From Actinomycetota bacterium (GTDB lineage Bacteria > Actinomycetota > Actinomycetes > Nanopelagicales > Nanopelagicaceae), in NCBI GenBank assembly GCA_009698615.1, contig WLPU01000002.1, positions 80,864 through 144,863 on the forward strand: DNA of 64,000 nucleotides. Reading direction: 5' to 3'. Positions 26,213-39,754 of this stretch are shown here, piece by piece (position 1 is the stretch's first letter; each line of letters starts with the position of its first letter). The notes beneath the pieces are model-generated. The model had not been told where the DNA came from and did no database searches. It worked only from the letters and a program-made list of their open reading frames with translations. Position numbers and translations under genes: made by a program.

Positions 26213-27802
26213 TTACTCGGGGACTCTGCCTTGTCGAAGTAGGCCAAAGGTAACTGCATCCTCTAGCGCCATAGCTGAGGCAGCAATGACGTTTTCATGA
26301 ACACCAATCGTGTTCCATTCGCCTTTGCCATCACTCGTCTCGACTAAAACACGGGTGATTGCACCAGTGCCTAAGCGTCCTTCAAGAATGCGTACTTTGT
26401 AATCAGTGAGCTCAAGAACTGCGAGTTCTGGATAGAACTGCTTGAGACCTGAACGAAGTGCATTATCAATTGCGTTCACCGGACCGTTTCCGCTGCCGTT
26501 GCATGAAATCTGTTCACCTTGAGCTGTGATTGTCACTTGGGCTTTGGTCACAATGCTCTTATCGTCGGCACGTTCCACCGTAGTCAGCCAATGATTGATG
26601 GTGAAAAATGAAGGACGTTTTCCAGTTGCCTCTTCTCGCAATAAAAGTTCAAAAGATGCATCAGCAGCCTCAAAAGTAAAACCTCGAGATTCCATCTCCT
26701 TTACACGGTCGACAACGCGACCAATTACTTCGCGGTCTCCTTTTAAATCAATTCCTAGTTCTTGAGATTTCATTTCGATGGAAGCGCGACCAGCCATGTC
26801 AGAGACCAACATACGCATATCGTTACCGACTGATGCAGGATCTTCATGTTGGTAGAGGGAGGCATCTACCTTGATTGCACTCGCATGTAAACCTGCCTTA
26901 TGTGCAAAGGCAGAAACTCCTACATAAGGTTGACGTGCGCTCGAGGAAATATTTGTAACTTCTGCAACAGCATGCGAGATTCTAAAAGCTTCTGCTAAAT
27001 ATCCCTCTGGCAGCACTGCTTGATGCTTCTTCAACTCTAAATTGGCAATGATTGTTACAAGATCTGCATTACCTGTTCGCTCGCCATATCCATTGAGAGT
27101 GCCTTGCACATGTGTGGCACCAGCAGCGACAGCTGCCATTGAGTTTGCAACTGCGCAACCCGTGTCATTGTGGCAATGGATTCCAAGACGGGCGGAACTA
27201 CTTTGCAGTACATCGTGCACTATCTGTGAGAGTTCATCGGGAAGCATTCCGCCGTTTGTGTCACATAGGGCAATGACATCAGCACCTGCCTCCGCAGCGA
27301 CACGGACAACTTCTAACGCATACGCACGATTTGCGCGATATCCATCAAAGAAATGTTCTGCATCAAGGAACACTCGCTGACCATTCTCGCGCAAGTGAGT
27401 GATCGAGTCATTAATCATGGCAAGGTTTTCATCCAAAGTTGTGCGAAGAGCTAGATCTACATGGCGGTCATAAGATTTTGCAACAAGGGTTACAGCTGGA
27501 GCTCCGGAATCGCGGAGTGCTCCCAAGAGCACGTCATCGGCTGCCTTTACATCTGGACGTCGAGTAGCACCAAATGCGACAAAGGTTGCGTTCTTTAACT
27601 TCAATTCCTTCTTAGCGCGAGCAAAGAATTCTGTATCTTTCGGATTGGCCCCTGGCCAACCACCTTCAATAAAGCCCACTCCTAGTTCATCTAAATGGCG
27701 CGCTATTGACAACTTGTCATGGACAGAAAGATTCAAACCCTCTTGTTGAGCGCCATCGCGCAAGGTTGTATCGTAAATATGAAATGCATCAGAAATTGCC
27801 AT
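26213..27802 (-). CDS. cimA: (R)-citramalate synthase
   Basis: Condenses pyruvate with acetyl-CoA to citramalate, giving 2-oxobutyrate for isoleucine without threonine deaminase. It belongs to the LeuA/HMGL family: IYDTTLRDGAQQEGLNLS (about 8-25, metal/catalytic strand), FIEGGWPGANPKD, HCHNDTGCAVANS (metal-binding HxH-N), and a C-terminal LeuA-type allosteric dimer domain (about 400-520), 529 residues as usual for CimA. The ATG at 27802 overlaps the ilvE stop (TAATG); an in-frame extension further upstream lies inside ilvE and is spurious. The operon order ilvB-ilvN-ilvC-serA-leuB-ilvE-cimA is a known actinobacterial arrangement. Confidence 0.92.
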   Translation of the reverse strand: MAISDAFHIYDTTLRDGAQQEGLNLSVHDKLSIARHLDELGVGFIEGGWPGANPKDTEFFARAKKELKLKNATFVAFGATRRPDVKAADDVLLGALRDSGAPAVTLVAKSYDRHVDLALRTTLDENLAMINDSITHLRENGQRVFLDAEHFFDGYRANRAYALEVVRVAAEAGADVIALCDTNGGMLPDELSQIVHDVLQSSSARLGIHCHNDTGCAVANSMAAVAAGATHVQGTLNGYGERTGNADLVTIIANLELKKHQAVLPEGYLAEAFRISHAVAEVTNISSSARQPYVGVSAFAHKAGLHASAIKVDASLYQHEDPASVGNDMRMLVSDMAGRASIEMKSQELGIDLKGDREVIGRVVDRVKEMESRGFTFEAADASFELLLREEATGKRPSFFTINHWLTTVERADDKSIVTKAQVTITAQGEQISCNGSGNGPVNAIDNALRSGLKQFYPELAVLELTDYKVRILEGRLGTGAITRVLVETSDGKGEWNTIGVHENVIAASAMALEDAVTFGLLRQGRVPE

Positions 27803-28887
27803 TACAGAACTTTTTTCATCCAATGATGCTGATCCGAAATGGTTCCGTGTTGAATTCCAAGAAGCGTATTGCGAATCTGCATTGTTATAGGACCAGGTGT
27901 GCCATCGCCTGTCACCCACGTACCCATAGCACTTTTTGCAGTTCCAACAGGAGAAACAACGGCTGCAGTACCGCAGGCAAAAATTTCGGTGATGAGTCCG
28001 CTCTGAACGCCGTCGCGCCAATCATCAATACTGATCATGGTCTCTTCAACTTTGTATCCAAGATCTGCAGCAACGCTCAAGATTGAATCACGCGTAATAC
28101 CAGGAAGCAAAGTCCCAGTGAGGCGAGGTGTCATAACTGTTGCATCAGCACCTGAACCTTTAATGAAATAGAGATTCATGCCTCCCATTTCTTCTACCCA
28201 TTTGCGTTCTTTTGCATCAATCCATACAACTTGATCGCAACCTTCAAGCGCTGCCGCCTTTTGTGCAACAAGTGATGCTGCGTAATTGCCACCGCATTTG
28301 GCTTCGCCAGTGCCACCTTGAGCTGCGCGTACATACTCTGTTGAAATCCAAACAGTCACTGCGTTTTCTGGATTAAAATATGCCGCAGCAGGCGTAGCTA
28401 TTAGCATGTATTGAGCGCGGTTGGAAGGACGGACCCCCAAACCAACTTCAGTTGCGAACATGAATGGCCGGATATATAAAGATTCGCCAATCTTTGCAGG
28501 CACCCAACCGGCATCCTGTTTTACTAATGCATCAACTGTCTCTAGAAATAAATCAACGGGCATTTCTGGTAGCGCCATGCGGGCTGCACTTCGAGCGAAA
28601 CGAGCCGCATTTGCTTCAGGACGAAAGAGCGCAATACTGCCATCGGGTTGTCGGTAAGCCTTCATTCCTTCAAAGATTTCCTGTCCATAATGAAAAACCA
28701 TTGCCGCTGGATCTAAAGTGATAGGCGCATAAGCAGTGAGTTCTGCTTGGCTCCAACCGCCTTCTTGAGTCCATTCAGCAACAACCATGTGATCGGTGTA
28801 GTACTTACCAAAACCTGGAGCAGCAACTTTTTCGGCTCTCGCGCTTTCGCCAACAGCATTTTTGGAAGGAGTGATATTGACGCTCAT
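27802..28887 (-). CDS. ilvE: Branched-chain amino acid aminotransferase
   Basis: PLP fold-type IV enzyme carrying out the last transamination to valine, leucine and isoleucine. The 361-residue protein has FHYGQEIFEGMKAYR (about 66-80), the PLP lysine region GTGEAKCGGNYAASLVAQ (about 193-210, catalytic Lys in EAKCGGNYA) and EMGGMNLYFI, matching the class II bacterial/eukaryotic-like BCATs used by Actinobacteria. Two bases separate it from leuB; it couples to cimA by TAATG. Confidence 0.95.
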   Translation of the reverse strand: MSVNITPSKNAVGESARAEKVAAPGFGKYYTDHMVVAEWTQEGGWSQAELTAYAPITLDPAAMVFHYGQEIFEGMKAYRQPDGSIALFRPEANAARFARSAARMALPEMPVDLFLETVDALVKQDAGWVPAKIGESLYIRPFMFATEVGLGVRPSNRAQYMLIATPAAAYFNPENAVTVWISTEYVRAAQGGTGEAKCGGNYAASLVAQKAAALEGCDQVVWIDAKERKWVEEMGGMNLYFIKGSGADATVMTPRLTGTLLPGITRDSILSVAADLGYKVEETMISIDDWRDGVQSGLITEIFACGTAAVVSPVGTAKSAMGTWVTGDGTPGPITMQIRNTLLGIQHGTISDQHHWMKKVL

Positions 28888-28889
28888 GG

Positions 28890-29930
28890 TCAGGCTTTCA
28901 GCGCGTTTGCTAACGCACTTCCAATGTCAGTGGTCGAGCGCTTGGAAGTTCCGCGGGCTAACAAATCTGCTGCAACCACTCTTTCGACATCGCGCGCAGC
29001 ATCGCTGAGCCCTAAATGCTCAAGCATCATTGCAACCGACATGACTGTCGCAGTTGGATCGGCTAAACCTTTTCCAGCGATATCAGGAGCTGATCCGTGG
29101 ACTGGTTCAAACATGGAAGGAAACTTTCTAGTTGGATTGATATTTCCCGATGCTGCAAGTCCAATCCCTCCGCAGATGGCTGCGGCTATATCAGTCAAAA
29201 TATCCCCGAATAGATTATCTGTGACGATCACATCGAATCGTTCTGGATTAGTAACAAAGAACATCGATGCAGCGTCCACGTGCAAATAATCCGTGGTGAC
29301 CTGTGGAAATTCCTTCGCAACTTCGTTAAAAGTTCGAGTCCATAAAGATCCAGAGCGAGTAAGTACGTTGTTTTTGTGAACCAATGTCAGCTTCTTGCGA
29401 TCGCGCACCGCTGCGCGGGCAAACGCATCACGAATTACTCGTTCTGCGCCCCTGCGGGTATTAAGGCTTTCCTCTGTTGCAATCTCGGCCTCTGTGCCTT
29501 CGGCAAGAACTCCACCGGCACCCGCGTAAGGACCTTCAGTCCCTTCGCGCACAACAATGAAATCAATTTTTTCTTTTGTGGCAAGTGGACCTGTGACACC
29601 TGGCATCAACCGAGCAGGCCGCAAATTTACGTAATGATCAAAGGCAAATCGAAGTTTAAGTAAAAGTCCGCGCTCTAAGATGCCACTTGGTACGGTGGGA
29701 TCTCCAACTGCTCCCAACAAGATGACATCGCTCTTTGCAAGGTCAGCCAATACTGATGCAGGCAGAACTTCGCCAGTGCGGTGCCAGTAACTTGCGCCGA
29801 GGTCATAAGAAGTTTGAGTGAAAGTAACCTTATATTTTGCAGAGATTACATCGAGGACTTTGAGACCTTCTGCAACTACTTCCGGACCAATTCCATCGCC
29901 ACCGATTACAGCTAAGTTAAAGTTCTTCAT
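28890..29930 (-). CDS. leuB: 3-isopropylmalate dehydrogenase
   Basis: NAD-dependent oxidative decarboxylation in leucine synthesis. The 346-residue beta-decarboxylating dehydrogenase starts with [19 protein letters not shown] and has the substrate/metal region [29 protein letters not shown] (about 240-268; [14 protein letters not shown]) and [15 protein letters not shown] (about 285). [17 protein letters not shown] distinguishes it from isocitrate dehydrogenases. The stop of serA abuts its neighbour with no gap, so genes are tightly packed. Citramalate-derived intermediates may also pass through this enzyme, as in other CimA pathways. Confidence 0.95.
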   Translation of the reverse strand: MKNFNLAVIGGDGIGPEVVAEGLKVLDVISAKYKVTFTQTSYDLGASYWHRTGEVLPASVLADLAKSDVILLGAVGDPTVPSGILERGLLLKLRFAFDHYVNLRPARLMPGVTGPLATKEKIDFIVVREGTEGPYAGAGGVLAEGTEAEIATEESLNTRRGAERVIRDAFARAAVRDRKKLTLVHKNNVLTRSGSLWTRTFNEVAKEFPQVTTDYLHVDAASMFFVTNPERFDVIVTDNLFGDILTDIAAAICGGIGLAASGNINPTRKFPSMFEPVHGSAPDIAGKGLADPTATVMSVAMMLEHLGLSDAARDVERVVAADLLARGTSKRSTTDIGSALANALKA

Positions 29931-32562
<2,632 letters not shown>

Positions 32563-32574
32563 CTAGGTTTCGTT

Positions 32575-33129
32575 TTAGTTCTGATAATCGGCTTGAGTGC
32601 CGAGTTCGTGCAAAGTCGAAATTCCTTGAGCGCTAAGGGTACGGTCTGAGAGCGCAGCGCTGCCACGCTCCAGTGCCACCAAGCCTGATTGAACCAATTC
32701 CTTGATGCCAAATGGCGTCAAGGCGGCCAATAATTTCGCTATGTGAGAGGTCTCACCAGTTGCCTCAACAGTGATTACCCCTTCGGTCTCATCGACGATC
32801 GTTGCGTGGAATTTCTCAACCACAGCGTGAATCTCAGAGGACTTCTTATCTGAAACCTTTACGAGTAATAATTCGCGGTGAACGGTCGATGCTAGGGGCA
32901 TCTCCGAGATTGCAATGACATTTACTAATTTATATAGCTGAGCCATTACTTGATCGAGCACGTGACCATCGAGATTGAGAACGATAGTCATGCGAGAAAT
33001 ATCCGGATTCTCCGTTGGGCCAACCGCTAGTGAATCAATGTTGTAGGCGCGGCGCGAAAACAACGAAGCAACACGTGCAAGTACACCAGGACTGTTTTCT
33101 ACAAGTACGGCGAGGGTATGTTGGCTCAT
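32575..33129 (-). CDS. ilvN: Acetolactate synthase small (regulatory) subunit
   Basis: Regulatory subunit that confers valine feedback on IlvB. The 184-residue protein opens with the ACT domain (HTLAVLVENSPGVLARVASLFSRRAYNIDSL, key residues EN-PGVL-R and FSRR-YNI at about 4-34) and has a second C-terminal ACT-like domain with the FHATIVDETEGVITVEATG stretch. Its ATG overlaps the ilvB stop by one base (TAATG). Confidence 0.96.
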   Translation of the reverse strand: MSQHTLAVLVENSPGVLARVASLFSRRAYNIDSLAVGPTENPDISRMTIVLNLDGHVLDQVMAQLYKLVNVIAISEMPLASTVHRELLLVKVSDKKSSEIHAVVEKFHATIVDETEGVITVEATGETSHIAKLLAALTPFGIKELVQSGLVALERGSAALSDRTLSAQGISTLHELGTQADYQN

Positions 33130-34868
33130 TACAACTCCTGTGAATCCCAGTCGGGAGCAAGGCCCCGAGCGATCATGATGTCATCATTTGATGCACCGGC
33201 CGCGACCATTGGCCAAACCATGGCATCCCTGAAAACACTAAAGTCCACTACAACTGGTTGATCGTTGATCGACATTGCTTCGTGAATAACTGAATCAACA
33301 TCTTCTGTGCGGTCGCAACGCAACCCAACGCAACCCATTGCATCGGCTAATTTAACAAAATCTGGAATACGCTTTGAATCCAACGAGGTATTTGAATATC
33401 GGCTCTCATAGAACATTGTCTGCCATTGGCGAACCATGCCAAGGCTTTCATTGTTAATGATTGCAACTTTGATTGGAATATTGTTGAGAGCGCACGTCAC
33501 CAATTCTTGGTTGGTCATCTGGAAACACCCGTCGCCGTCAATTGCCCATACAGTCGTATCCGGCATTCCCACTTTGGCACCCATCGCAGCAGGTACCGCG
33601 TATCCCATTGTTCCTAGTCCCCCAGAGTTGAGCCAGGTACGAGGTTTCTCGTATTTAACAAATTGGGAAGCCCACATTTGATGCTGCCCAACACCGGCAA
33701 CATAAATCGAGTCCGGACCAGCTATGGCACCAAGTCTTTCAATGACATATTGAGGAGAGACAGATCCATCCTCGGGATGGTTGTAGCCCAATGGATAAGT
33801 GGCCTTAAGGGAATTCATCTGGCGAAGCCAAGGTGTTAAATCTGGAGGTGACTTTTTAAACTCTGCCTGAACAGCAGGTATGAGCGCAGCAATTGTTTGA
33901 GCCAAATCTCCGATGACCGCAACGTCAGCAAAGCGATTCTTACCAATTTCAGCAGGGTCGATGTCGGCGTGGATCACTTTTGCATGAACTGCAAAGGTAG
34001 AAAGCTTTCCAGTCACGCGATCATCAAAGCGCGCTCCTAATGTGATTAATAAATCACTTTTTTGTAGCGCGGTGACTGCCGCTACCGTACCGTGCATACC
34101 CGGCATACCAAGATGTAGTGCGTGACTATCTGGGAATGCACCACGCGCCATCAGCGTAGTTACAACCGGTGCTCCAATTAACTCAGCAAGACGCAAAAGT
34201 TCTTTGCTTGCATTTGCCTTGATAATTCCGCCGCCAACGTAAAGCACGGGCTTGCTTGACTGTGCAATGAGCGCTGCAGCATCACGAATCGCTTGATCAT
34301 TTGGTTTCAATTGCGGTTTGTATCCAGCTAACTGAATGTTCTTTGGATACTTAAAGTTGGTCATCTTTTGTAGAGCATCTTTAGCTATATCGACAAGAAC
34401 AGGACCTGGGCGACCAGTATTGGCGATGTGAAATGCCTCGGCAATTGCGCGAGGAATATCTGCTGGGTCGGTGATCAGGTAATTGTGTTTGGTAATTGGC
34501 ATCGTGACGCCACGAATGTCTGCCTCTTGAAATGCATCCGTGCCAATCGCCGCAGAGGGAACTTGACCAGTAATTGCAACCAATGGCACTGAGTCCATTT
34601 GTGCATCAGCAAGTGGCGTGACAAGGTTTGTCGCGCCAGGACCTGATGTCGCTATACACACTCCTGTGCGACCAGTTGCTTGGGCGTATCCAGTTGCTGC
34701 ATGACCTGCGCCTTGTTCGTGACGAACCAAGATATGCCGAATCTTTGAATCATAAATTGGGTCATAGGCTGGAAGAATGGCGCCACCAGGAATTCCGAAC
34801 ATGACGTCAACGCCAGCGGCTTCCAAAGATTTAACAAGGCTGCTTGCACCTGTTATCTCTGTGCTCAT
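33129..34868 (-). CDS. ilvB: Acetolactate synthase large (catalytic) subunit
   Basis: Thiamine-diphosphate enzyme condensing pyruvate to acetolactate or acetohydroxybutyrate. The 579-residue product has [13 protein letters not shown] and [18 protein letters not shown] (catalytic Glu, about 55), the FAD-binding middle domain, and the ThDP motif [16 protein letters not shown] (about 445-460). The ATG at 34868 (MSTEITGAS) has AAAGGA 7 bases upstream; a GTG six codons earlier lies within that site. It is the first enzyme gene of the operon and stands behind the attenuator-like leader. Confidence 0.96.
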   Translation of the reverse strand: MSTEITGASSLVKSLEAAGVDVMFGIPGGAILPAYDPIYDSKIRHILVRHEQGAGHAATGYAQATGRTGVCIATSGPGATNLVTPLADAQMDSVPLVAITGQVPSAAIGTDAFQEADIRGVTMPITKHNYLITDPADIPRAIAEAFHIANTGRPGPVLVDIAKDALQKMTNFKYPKNIQLAGYKPQLKPNDQAIRDAAALIAQSSKPVLYVGGGIIKANASKELLRLAELIGAPVVTTLMARGAFPDSHALHLGMPGMHGTVAAVTALQKSDLLITLGARFDDRVTGKLSTFAVHAKVIHADIDPAEIGKNRFADVAVIGDLAQTIAALIPAVQAEFKKSPPDLTPWLRQMNSLKATYPLGYNHPEDGSVSPQYVIERLGAIAGPDSIYVAGVGQHQMWASQFVKYEKPRTWLNSGGLGTMGYAVPAAMGAKVGMPDTTVWAIDGDGCFQMTNQELVTCALNNIPIKVAIINNESLGMVRQWQTMFYESRYSNTSLDSKRIPDFVKLADAMGCVGLRCDRTEDVDSVIHEAMSINDQPVVVDFSVFRDAMVWPMVAAGASNDDIMIARGLAPDWDSQEL

Positions 34869-34904
34869 TTCTTCTTCCTTTCTCACTTTTCTCGCCCTAA
34901 TAAT

Positions 34905-34933
34905 GAAAAAACCCTCAGTAGAAAACTGAGGGT
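34905..34933 (-). terminator. Intrinsic terminator in the ilvB leader (attenuator)
   Basis: Perfect 9-bp arms ACCCTCAGT and ACTGAGGGT with a 5-base loop, followed on the minus strand by six U residues. It lies between the leader-peptide stop codon and ilvB, so it can cut transcription before the operon. The terminating hairpin plus U-run is seen directly; regulation is by analogy with actinobacterial ilv attenuators. Confidence 0.85.
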
Positions 34934-34934
34934 G

Positions 34935-34965
34935 GCTCGCGATCGAATGGTGCTAGATCGCGAGC
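34935..34965 (-). promoter_or_regulatory. 10-bp hairpin overlapping the ilv leader-peptide end
   Basis: Perfect arms GCTCGCGATC and GATCGCGAGC around an 11-base loop. The 5' arm contains the last leader-peptide codons and the stop codon lies at its edge, so a translating or stalled ribosome would block or free this helix. It sits 1 base upstream of the terminator stem. No strong antiterminator pairing with the terminator arm was found by eye. Confidence 0.65.
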
Positions 34966-34991
34966 TCGTGAATCACTACTAGTGAACGCAT
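34953..34991 (-). CDS. ilv operon leader peptide (MRSLVVIHELAI)
   Basis: A 12-codon reading frame, MRSLVVIHELAI, with seven of its residues Leu, Val, Ile or Ala and the regulatory run L-V-V-I followed by L-A-I. It begins exactly 7 bases downstream of a -10 box, so it would be translated from a leaderless mRNA, as reported for ilvB leaders of other Actinobacteria. Ribosome stalling when branched-chain aminoacyl-tRNAs are scarce would change folding of the following hairpins. Too short for ordinary gene finders. Confidence 0.75.
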   Translation of the reverse strand: MRSLVVIHELAI

Positions 34992-34997
34992 GTGCTT

Positions 34998-35026
34998 ATT
35001 GTCCAACGCCTTCGCTGATGCGTCAA
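34998..35026 (-). promoter_or_regulatory. Promoter of the ilv leader / ilvBNC-serA-leuB-ilvE-cimA operon
   Basis: -35 TTGACG (35021-35026), 17-base spacer, -10 GACAAT (34998-35003), then six bases to the leader-peptide ATG. This is the best matching housekeeping-type promoter in the window and fits a leaderless start. The rest of the gap to the ilvD stop (35027-35073) shows only a short TGAGATC/GATCTCA inverted repeat at about 35030-35046. Confidence 0.75.
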
Positions 35027-35073
35027 CCCCTGAGATCCTGATCTCACAATTTGGGCACCCTTACTGCGGGGAT

Positions 35074-36747
35074 TTAGTCGCAGACCGCGCCTTTGCTGGC
35101 AGAACCCACCAGTTTTGCGTACTTGGCCAAAACCCCTCGGGTGTACTTATGCGGAATTGGCGTAAAGCCAATTCGGCGTTGTGCTAATTCACTTTCATCG
35201 ACCAGTAGATCCAAAGTCCGATCTACAGTGTTGATGCGGATGCGGTCACCGTTTCGAACAAATGCAATCGGCCCGCCTTCAGATGCCTCTGGTGCAACAT
35301 GGCCTACACAAAGACCAGTGGTACCCCCAGAGAATCGACCATCGGTTAAGAGCAAAACAGATTTTCCAAGTCCTGCTCCCTTAATTGCACCAGTAATCAT
35401 GAGCATCTCGCGCATTCCAGGTCCGCCCTTGGGTCCTTCATAACGAATAACAACGACATCACCTGCCTGAATGGTTCCGTTCTCAAGTGCATCCATCGCC
35501 TGTTGTTCGCGCTCGTACACTCGAGCAGGTCCTTCAAATACATCGACTCCAACTCCTGCAGTTTTTGTCACAGCGCCCTCAGGAGCAAGTGATCCATTCA
35601 AAATTGTAATTCCGCCACCGAGTGACATTGGTTTAGAAACCGCTCGTAATATCTCACCATCAGCATCAGGAGGCGCAATCTCTGCCAAGTTTTCAGCCAT
35701 GGTCTTGCCGGTAACAGTCAGGCAATCCCCATGAAGTAATCCCGCATCCAATAATCCTTTGAGGACAACTGGAACTCCGCCAACCTTGTCCATATCGCTC
35801 ATCACAAAACGACCAAAAGGCTTGAGATCGCCCAATAGAGGGACCTTAGAGCCAATGCGATGAAAGTCATCCAAAGTTAAATCAACTCGTGCTTCATGAG
35901 CAATCGCAAGCAAATGTAGAACAGCGTTCGTTGATCCACCAAGAGCCATCACTGCTGTAATCGCATTTTCAAATGCGCGCTTTGTTAAAATATCACTGGC
36001 CGTAATCCCCTGCCGAATTAGCTCTACTACAGCAGCGCCAGCTTTCACCGAATACGCGTCACGGCGACGATCAACTGCAGGTGGAGCAGCAGAACCTGGA
36101 AGAGAAAGACCAATTGCTTCGCCAACTGTTGCCATTGTGTTTGCGGTATACATACCACCGCATGCACCTTCACCAGGGCAAATAGCGCGTTCGATTTTAT
36201 CAACTTGCTCTTGAGAAATAAGGCCGCGGGCACACGCACCCACTGCTTCAAAAGCATCGATAATCGTGACATCTTTGCCATCAACTTGTCCGGGCAAAGT
36301 AGAGCCTGCGTAAACAAAAACGCTGGCGACGTTAATACGGGCTGCTGCCATCATCATCCCAGGTAAGGATTTATCGCACCCAGCAAATGTGACCATTCCG
36401 TCAAGGCGTTCGGCCTGCATTACTGTTTCAACAGAGTCCGCTATGACTTCGCGTGATACCAATGAAAAATGCATTCCCTCATGGCCCATTGAGATTCCAT
36501 CAGAGACTGAGATGGTGCCAAATTGCATGGGGAATCCGCCCGCGTCAATCACTCCTTGACGCGAGGCTGTGGCTAAGCGAGCGAGTGATAAATTGCAAGG
36601 AGTAATTTCATTCCACGAAGAAACAATTCCAATTTGTGGTTTAACCCAGTCGTCATCGCCCATTCCAACAGCGCGCAACATTCCACGAGCTGGTGCGCGT
36701 TCCATGCCGTCGGTAACTAAGCCCGATCGTGGCTTCATAGTGCTCAT
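35074..36747 (-). CDS. ilvD: Dihydroxy-acid dehydratase
   Basis: Fe-S dehydratase acting on dihydroxy-isovalerate/methylvalerate. The 557-residue protein carries the conserved cysteines in [12 protein letters not shown] (about 50), [15 protein letters not shown] (about 121) and [14 protein letters not shown] (about 193), and the C-terminal signature [23 protein letters not shown] (about 463; DGRFSGGT core). ATGA overlap with the gatB stop suggests co-translation. It is on the same strand as ilvB but the ilv operon has its own promoter downstream, so ilvD probably belongs to the gatCAB transcript. Confidence 0.96.
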   Translation of the reverse strand: MSTMKPRSGLVTDGMERAPARGMLRAVGMGDDDWVKPQIGIVSSWNEITPCNLSLARLATASRQGVIDAGGFPMQFGTISVSDGISMGHEGMHFSLVSREVIADSVETVMQAERLDGMVTFAGCDKSLPGMMMAAARINVASVFVYAGSTLPGQVDGKDVTIIDAFEAVGACARGLISQEQVDKIERAICPGEGACGGMYTANTMATVGEAIGLSLPGSAAPPAVDRRRDAYSVKAGAAVVELIRQGITASDILTKRAFENAITAVMALGGSTNAVLHLLAIAHEARVDLTLDDFHRIGSKVPLLGDLKPFGRFVMSDMDKVGGVPVVLKGLLDAGLLHGDCLTVTGKTMAENLAEIAPPDADGEILRAVSKPMSLGGGITILNGSLAPEGAVTKTAGVGVDVFEGPARVYEREQQAMDALENGTIQAGDVVVIRYEGPKGGPGMREMLMITGAIKGAGLGKSVLLLTDGRFSGGTTGLCVGHVAPEASEGGPIAFVRNGDRIRINTVDRTLDLLVDESELAQRRIGFTPIPHKYTRGVLAKYAKLVGSASKGAVCD

Positions 36748-38261
36748 GGGTTAATCGTATTGGGTTGACCTAAATGAGCCAGTAACAGCTCTCTGACGCG
36801 GGCAGCATCGGCTTGACCCTTTGTATCTTTCATTACCGCACCAATGAGAGCGCCGGCTGCGGGAATGTGACCATTGCGAATCTTCTCCGCAGTTTCTGGC
36901 TGAGCGGCGATGGCGCGTTCGATTGCCGCCATGAGTGCACTTTCATCAGAGACAACTTTAAGCCCGCGTGAATCAATAACTTGCTGAGGGGTTCCCTCGC
37001 CCGCAATCACTCCTTCAACGACTTGGCGCGCCAATTTATCTGTGAGATCGCCTTTGGCGACTAGTGCCACAATTTGAGCTACATCTTTTGGTGTAATTGC
37101 TAGTTCAACAATTGCAACACCGCTTTCATTAGCGATGCGAGATATCTCTCCAAGCCACCAGCCACGGGCACGAGTTGGATCGGCACCCAGCAATACTGTT
37201 TCTTCAACGATGTCGAGAGCATCAGCATTAAGCATTGCTGCCATCTCTTTATCCGGAACTGCCCACTGTTCTTGCAATCGCGCTCGTCGAAGCGATGGGT
37301 GCTCAGGCAGCGACTCACGTAACTTTTCGATCCATGCAGCATCGGGTGCTACAGGAACCAAATCGGGCTCTGGGAAATATCTGTAATCCTCGGCTTGTTC
37401 CTTGGAGCGACCAGAACGAGTAAGTCCTGTGTCTTCTTGGAAATGGCGAGTCTCTTGGACGACGCGTTCGCCCTTGTTGAGTAATTCAGCGTGGCGAATC
37501 ATTTCACCGCGAACTGCGCGTTCGACAGAGCGAAGAGAGTTAACATTTTTGGTTTCACTTCGAGTGCCTAGCTGTTCTGCACCAATCAAACGCAATGAAA
37601 CATTTGCATCACAGCGCAGTGATCCTTGCTCCATACGTACATCGCTCACGCCGAGTGATCGCAAAATATCGCGCAACTGCGCAACGTAGGCTTTCGCAAC
37701 TTCAGGTGCATATTTGCCGGTGCCCGGAACGATCTTGGTAACAATTTCGACAAGTGGGATTCCAGCTCTGTTGTAATCCAACAGTGAATAATCGGCGCCA
37801 TGAATACGGCCTGTCGCACCACCAACATGAAGAGATTTTCCTGTGTCCTCTTCCATGTGTACGCGTTCGATCTCGACGCGAAATTTTTTGATGCCTTCTT
37901 CCGTATCGATCTCAACATCAAGGTAGCCGTTCACGCAGATCGGTTCGTCATATTGTGAAATCTGAAAATTCTTTGGCATATCTGGATAGAAGTAGTTTTT
38001 GCGAGAAAAACGACTAAAGGGGGCGATGGAGCAATTGAGCGCCAGCCCAATAAGAATCGATGACTCAATAGCCTTCTCATTAACTACAGGTAACGCGCCC
38101 GGCATTCCTAGACAGACTGGGCATGTCTGTGTGTTGGGCTCTCCTCCAAAGTCGGTGCTGCAACCACAAAACATTTTTGAATGTGTGTTGAGTTCGACGT
38201 GAACTTCAAGACCTAGTACTGGTTCGTACTTAGCAATGACATCTTCATAAGTCAGAGTCAT
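36744..38261 (-). CDS. gatB: Asp-tRNA(Asn)/Glu-tRNA(Gln) amidotransferase subunit B
   Basis: Subunit B of the tRNA-dependent amidotransferase; it phosphorylates misacylated Glu- or Asp-tRNA before amidation. The 505-residue protein has the cradle domain start [23 protein letters not shown], zinc-site cysteines CGCSTDFG and CPVCLGMPG (about 33-55), and a C-terminal YqeY-like helical tail domain. It overlaps gatA and ilvD by ATGA-type junctions. Confidence 0.96.
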   Translation of the reverse strand: MTLTYEDVIAKYEPVLGLEVHVELNTHSKMFCGCSTDFGGEPNTQTCPVCLGMPGALPVVNEKAIESSILIGLALNCSIAPFSRFSRKNYFYPDMPKNFQISQYDEPICVNGYLDVEIDTEEGIKKFRVEIERVHMEEDTGKSLHVGGATGRIHGADYSLLDYNRAGIPLVEIVTKIVPGTGKYAPEVAKAYVAQLRDILRSLGVSDVRMEQGSLRCDANVSLRLIGAEQLGTRSETKNVNSLRSVERAVRGEMIRHAELLNKGERVVQETRHFQEDTGLTRSGRSKEQAEDYRYFPEPDLVPVAPDAAWIEKLRESLPEHPSLRRARLQEQWAVPDKEMAAMLNADALDIVEETVLLGADPTRARGWWLGEISRIANESGVAIVELAITPKDVAQIVALVAKGDLTDKLARQVVEGVIAGEGTPQQVIDSRGLKVVSDESALMAAIERAIAAQPETAEKIRNGHIPAAGALIGAVMKDTKGQADAARVRELLLAHLGQPNTINP

Positions 38262-39754
38262 TTGGAACCTGCTAAAGCTGGAATCTTAGAAAGCAGTGGA
38301 GATCCCCATTGTGTGAGCAACGCTGCTTCAAGTGCGGCACCCACCGAATACATGCGTTGGTCTTGCATTGCAGGGGCCATGATCTGGAAACCAACAGGCA
38401 GTCCGTCCTCTGGTGCTAACCCGCAGGGCAAGCTCATGCCGCCAATGCCTGCCATGTTGACTGGAATCGTTGCAATGTCATTGAGATACATCGCAAGTGG
38501 ATCATTGGCTTTTTCGCCAATCTTAAATGCTGTGGTGGGACAAGTTGGTGAGACCAATACATCCGCACTCGCAAAAGCCTTAGTGAAATCTTGCATGATC
38601 AGCGTGCGAACCTTCTGCGCGCTGCCGTAATAAGCATCAAAATAGCCAGAGGAAAGGGCGTAGGTGCCCAAGATAATTCGACGTTTAACTTCGCGGCCAA
38701 ATCCCACTTCCCGAGTGAGGTTCATGACTGATTCAGCAGATGCTGCACCCTCATCGCCAACGCGAATGCCATAACGCATTGCATCAAAACGAGCGAGGTT
38801 AGATGAACATTCGCTGGGGGCAATCAAGTAATAGGCAGCAAGTGCGTATTCAAAATTTGGGCAAGAAACTTCAACAATCTCTGCGCCAGCTTTGGCGAGT
38901 AGCTCGAGTGATTCTTCAAAACGAGAACGAACGCCTGCTTGATATCCATCACCGTTAAGTTCTTTAACAACGCCAATCTTCATTCCCTTCACATCACCGC
39001 TTCGTGCGGCCTTAACAACTTCTGGTACGGGGGCATTGATACTCGTAGCATCATGCGCATCGTGGCCGGCAATAACCTCGTGCAAGAGCGCGGCATCCAA
39101 AACGGTACGAGCACAAGGTCCTGCTTGATCAAGACTGGAAGAGAAAGCAATTAGGCCGTAGCGAGAAACTCCACCATATGTTGGTTTTACTCCGACGGTG
39201 CCGGTCACGGCTGCAGGTTGGCGAATTGATCCACCAGTATCGGTACCAATTGCAAGTGGGGCTTCAAAAGCTGCAAGAGATGCAGAGGAACCCCCGCCGG
39301 AGCCACCAGGAATTCGAGTGAGGTCCCAAGGGTTGTGAGTAGGTCCGTATGCAGAGTTTTCTGTTGAAGAACCCATCGCGAACTCATCCATATTGGTCTT
39401 ACCTAAAATAACAACGCCGGCTGTTTTGAGTTTTGAGACAACTGTGGAGTCATATGGTGGGCGCCAGCCTTCAAGAATTTTAGATCCTGCAGTCGTGGGA
39501 ATTCCTTTTTGAACCATGACATCTTTCAAGGCCAATGGAACTCCGGCCAGTGGGCCTACTTTTTCTCCACTGCTACGTGCTGCATCAACAGCACGAGCTT
39601 GCGCAAGTGCCCCTTCAGTATCGACATGTAAAAAAGCATGAACTTGCTGATCTACCGCGCTAATACGATTCAGATGCAGTTGCGTCAATTGTTCGGATGT
39701 AACTTCACCTTTAACCATCGCTGCTGACATCTCATGGGCTGAACGAGTAATCAT
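38258..39754 (-). CDS. gatA: Asp-tRNA(Asn)/Glu-tRNA(Gln) amidotransferase subunit A
   Basis: Glutaminase subunit of the amidase-signature family, 498 residues. The Ser-cisSer-Lys triad is visible as Lys in PLALKDVM (about 76), cis-Ser in [14 protein letters not shown] (about 150) and nucleophilic Ser in [16 protein letters not shown] (about 176). It releases ammonia from glutamine and passes it to GatB. ATGA overlap with gatC on one side and gatB on the other. Confidence 0.96.
   Translation of the reverse strand: MITRSAHEMSAAMVKGEVTSEQLTQLHLNRISAVDQQVHAFLHVDTEGALAQARAVDAARSSGEKVGPLAGVPLALKDVMVQKGIPTTAGSKILEGWRPPYDSTVVSKLKTAGVVILGKTNMDEFAMGSSTENSAYGPTHNPWDLTRIPGGSGGGSSASLAAFEAPLAIGTDTGGSIRQPAAVTGTVGVKPTYGGVSRYGLIAFSSSLDQAGPCARTVLDAALLHEVIAGHDAHDATSINAPVPEVVKAARSGDVKGMKIGVVKELNGDGYQAGVRSRFEESLELLAKAGAEIVEVSCPNFEYALAAYYLIAPSECSSNLARFDAMRYGIRVGDEGAASAESVMNLTREVGFGREVKRRIILGTYALSSGYFDAYYGSAQKVRTLIMQDFTKAFASADVLVSPTCPTTAFKIGEKANDPLAMYLNDIATIPVNMAGIGGMSLPCGLAPEDGLPVGFQIMAPAMQDQRMYSVGAALEAALLTQWGSPLLSKIPALAGSK

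Noticed and set aside
27803..28021. N-terminal extension of the citramalate synthase frame
   Set aside because: It lies inside ilvE in another frame, is rich in Cys/Trp/Arg and unlike CimA; the TAATG start at 27802 gives the normal N terminus.
34887..35073. ilvB leader as a riboswitch or T-box
   Set aside because: No T-box AGGGUGGNACCGCG or other riboswitch core is present; the leader peptide with branched-chain codons explains the structures better.
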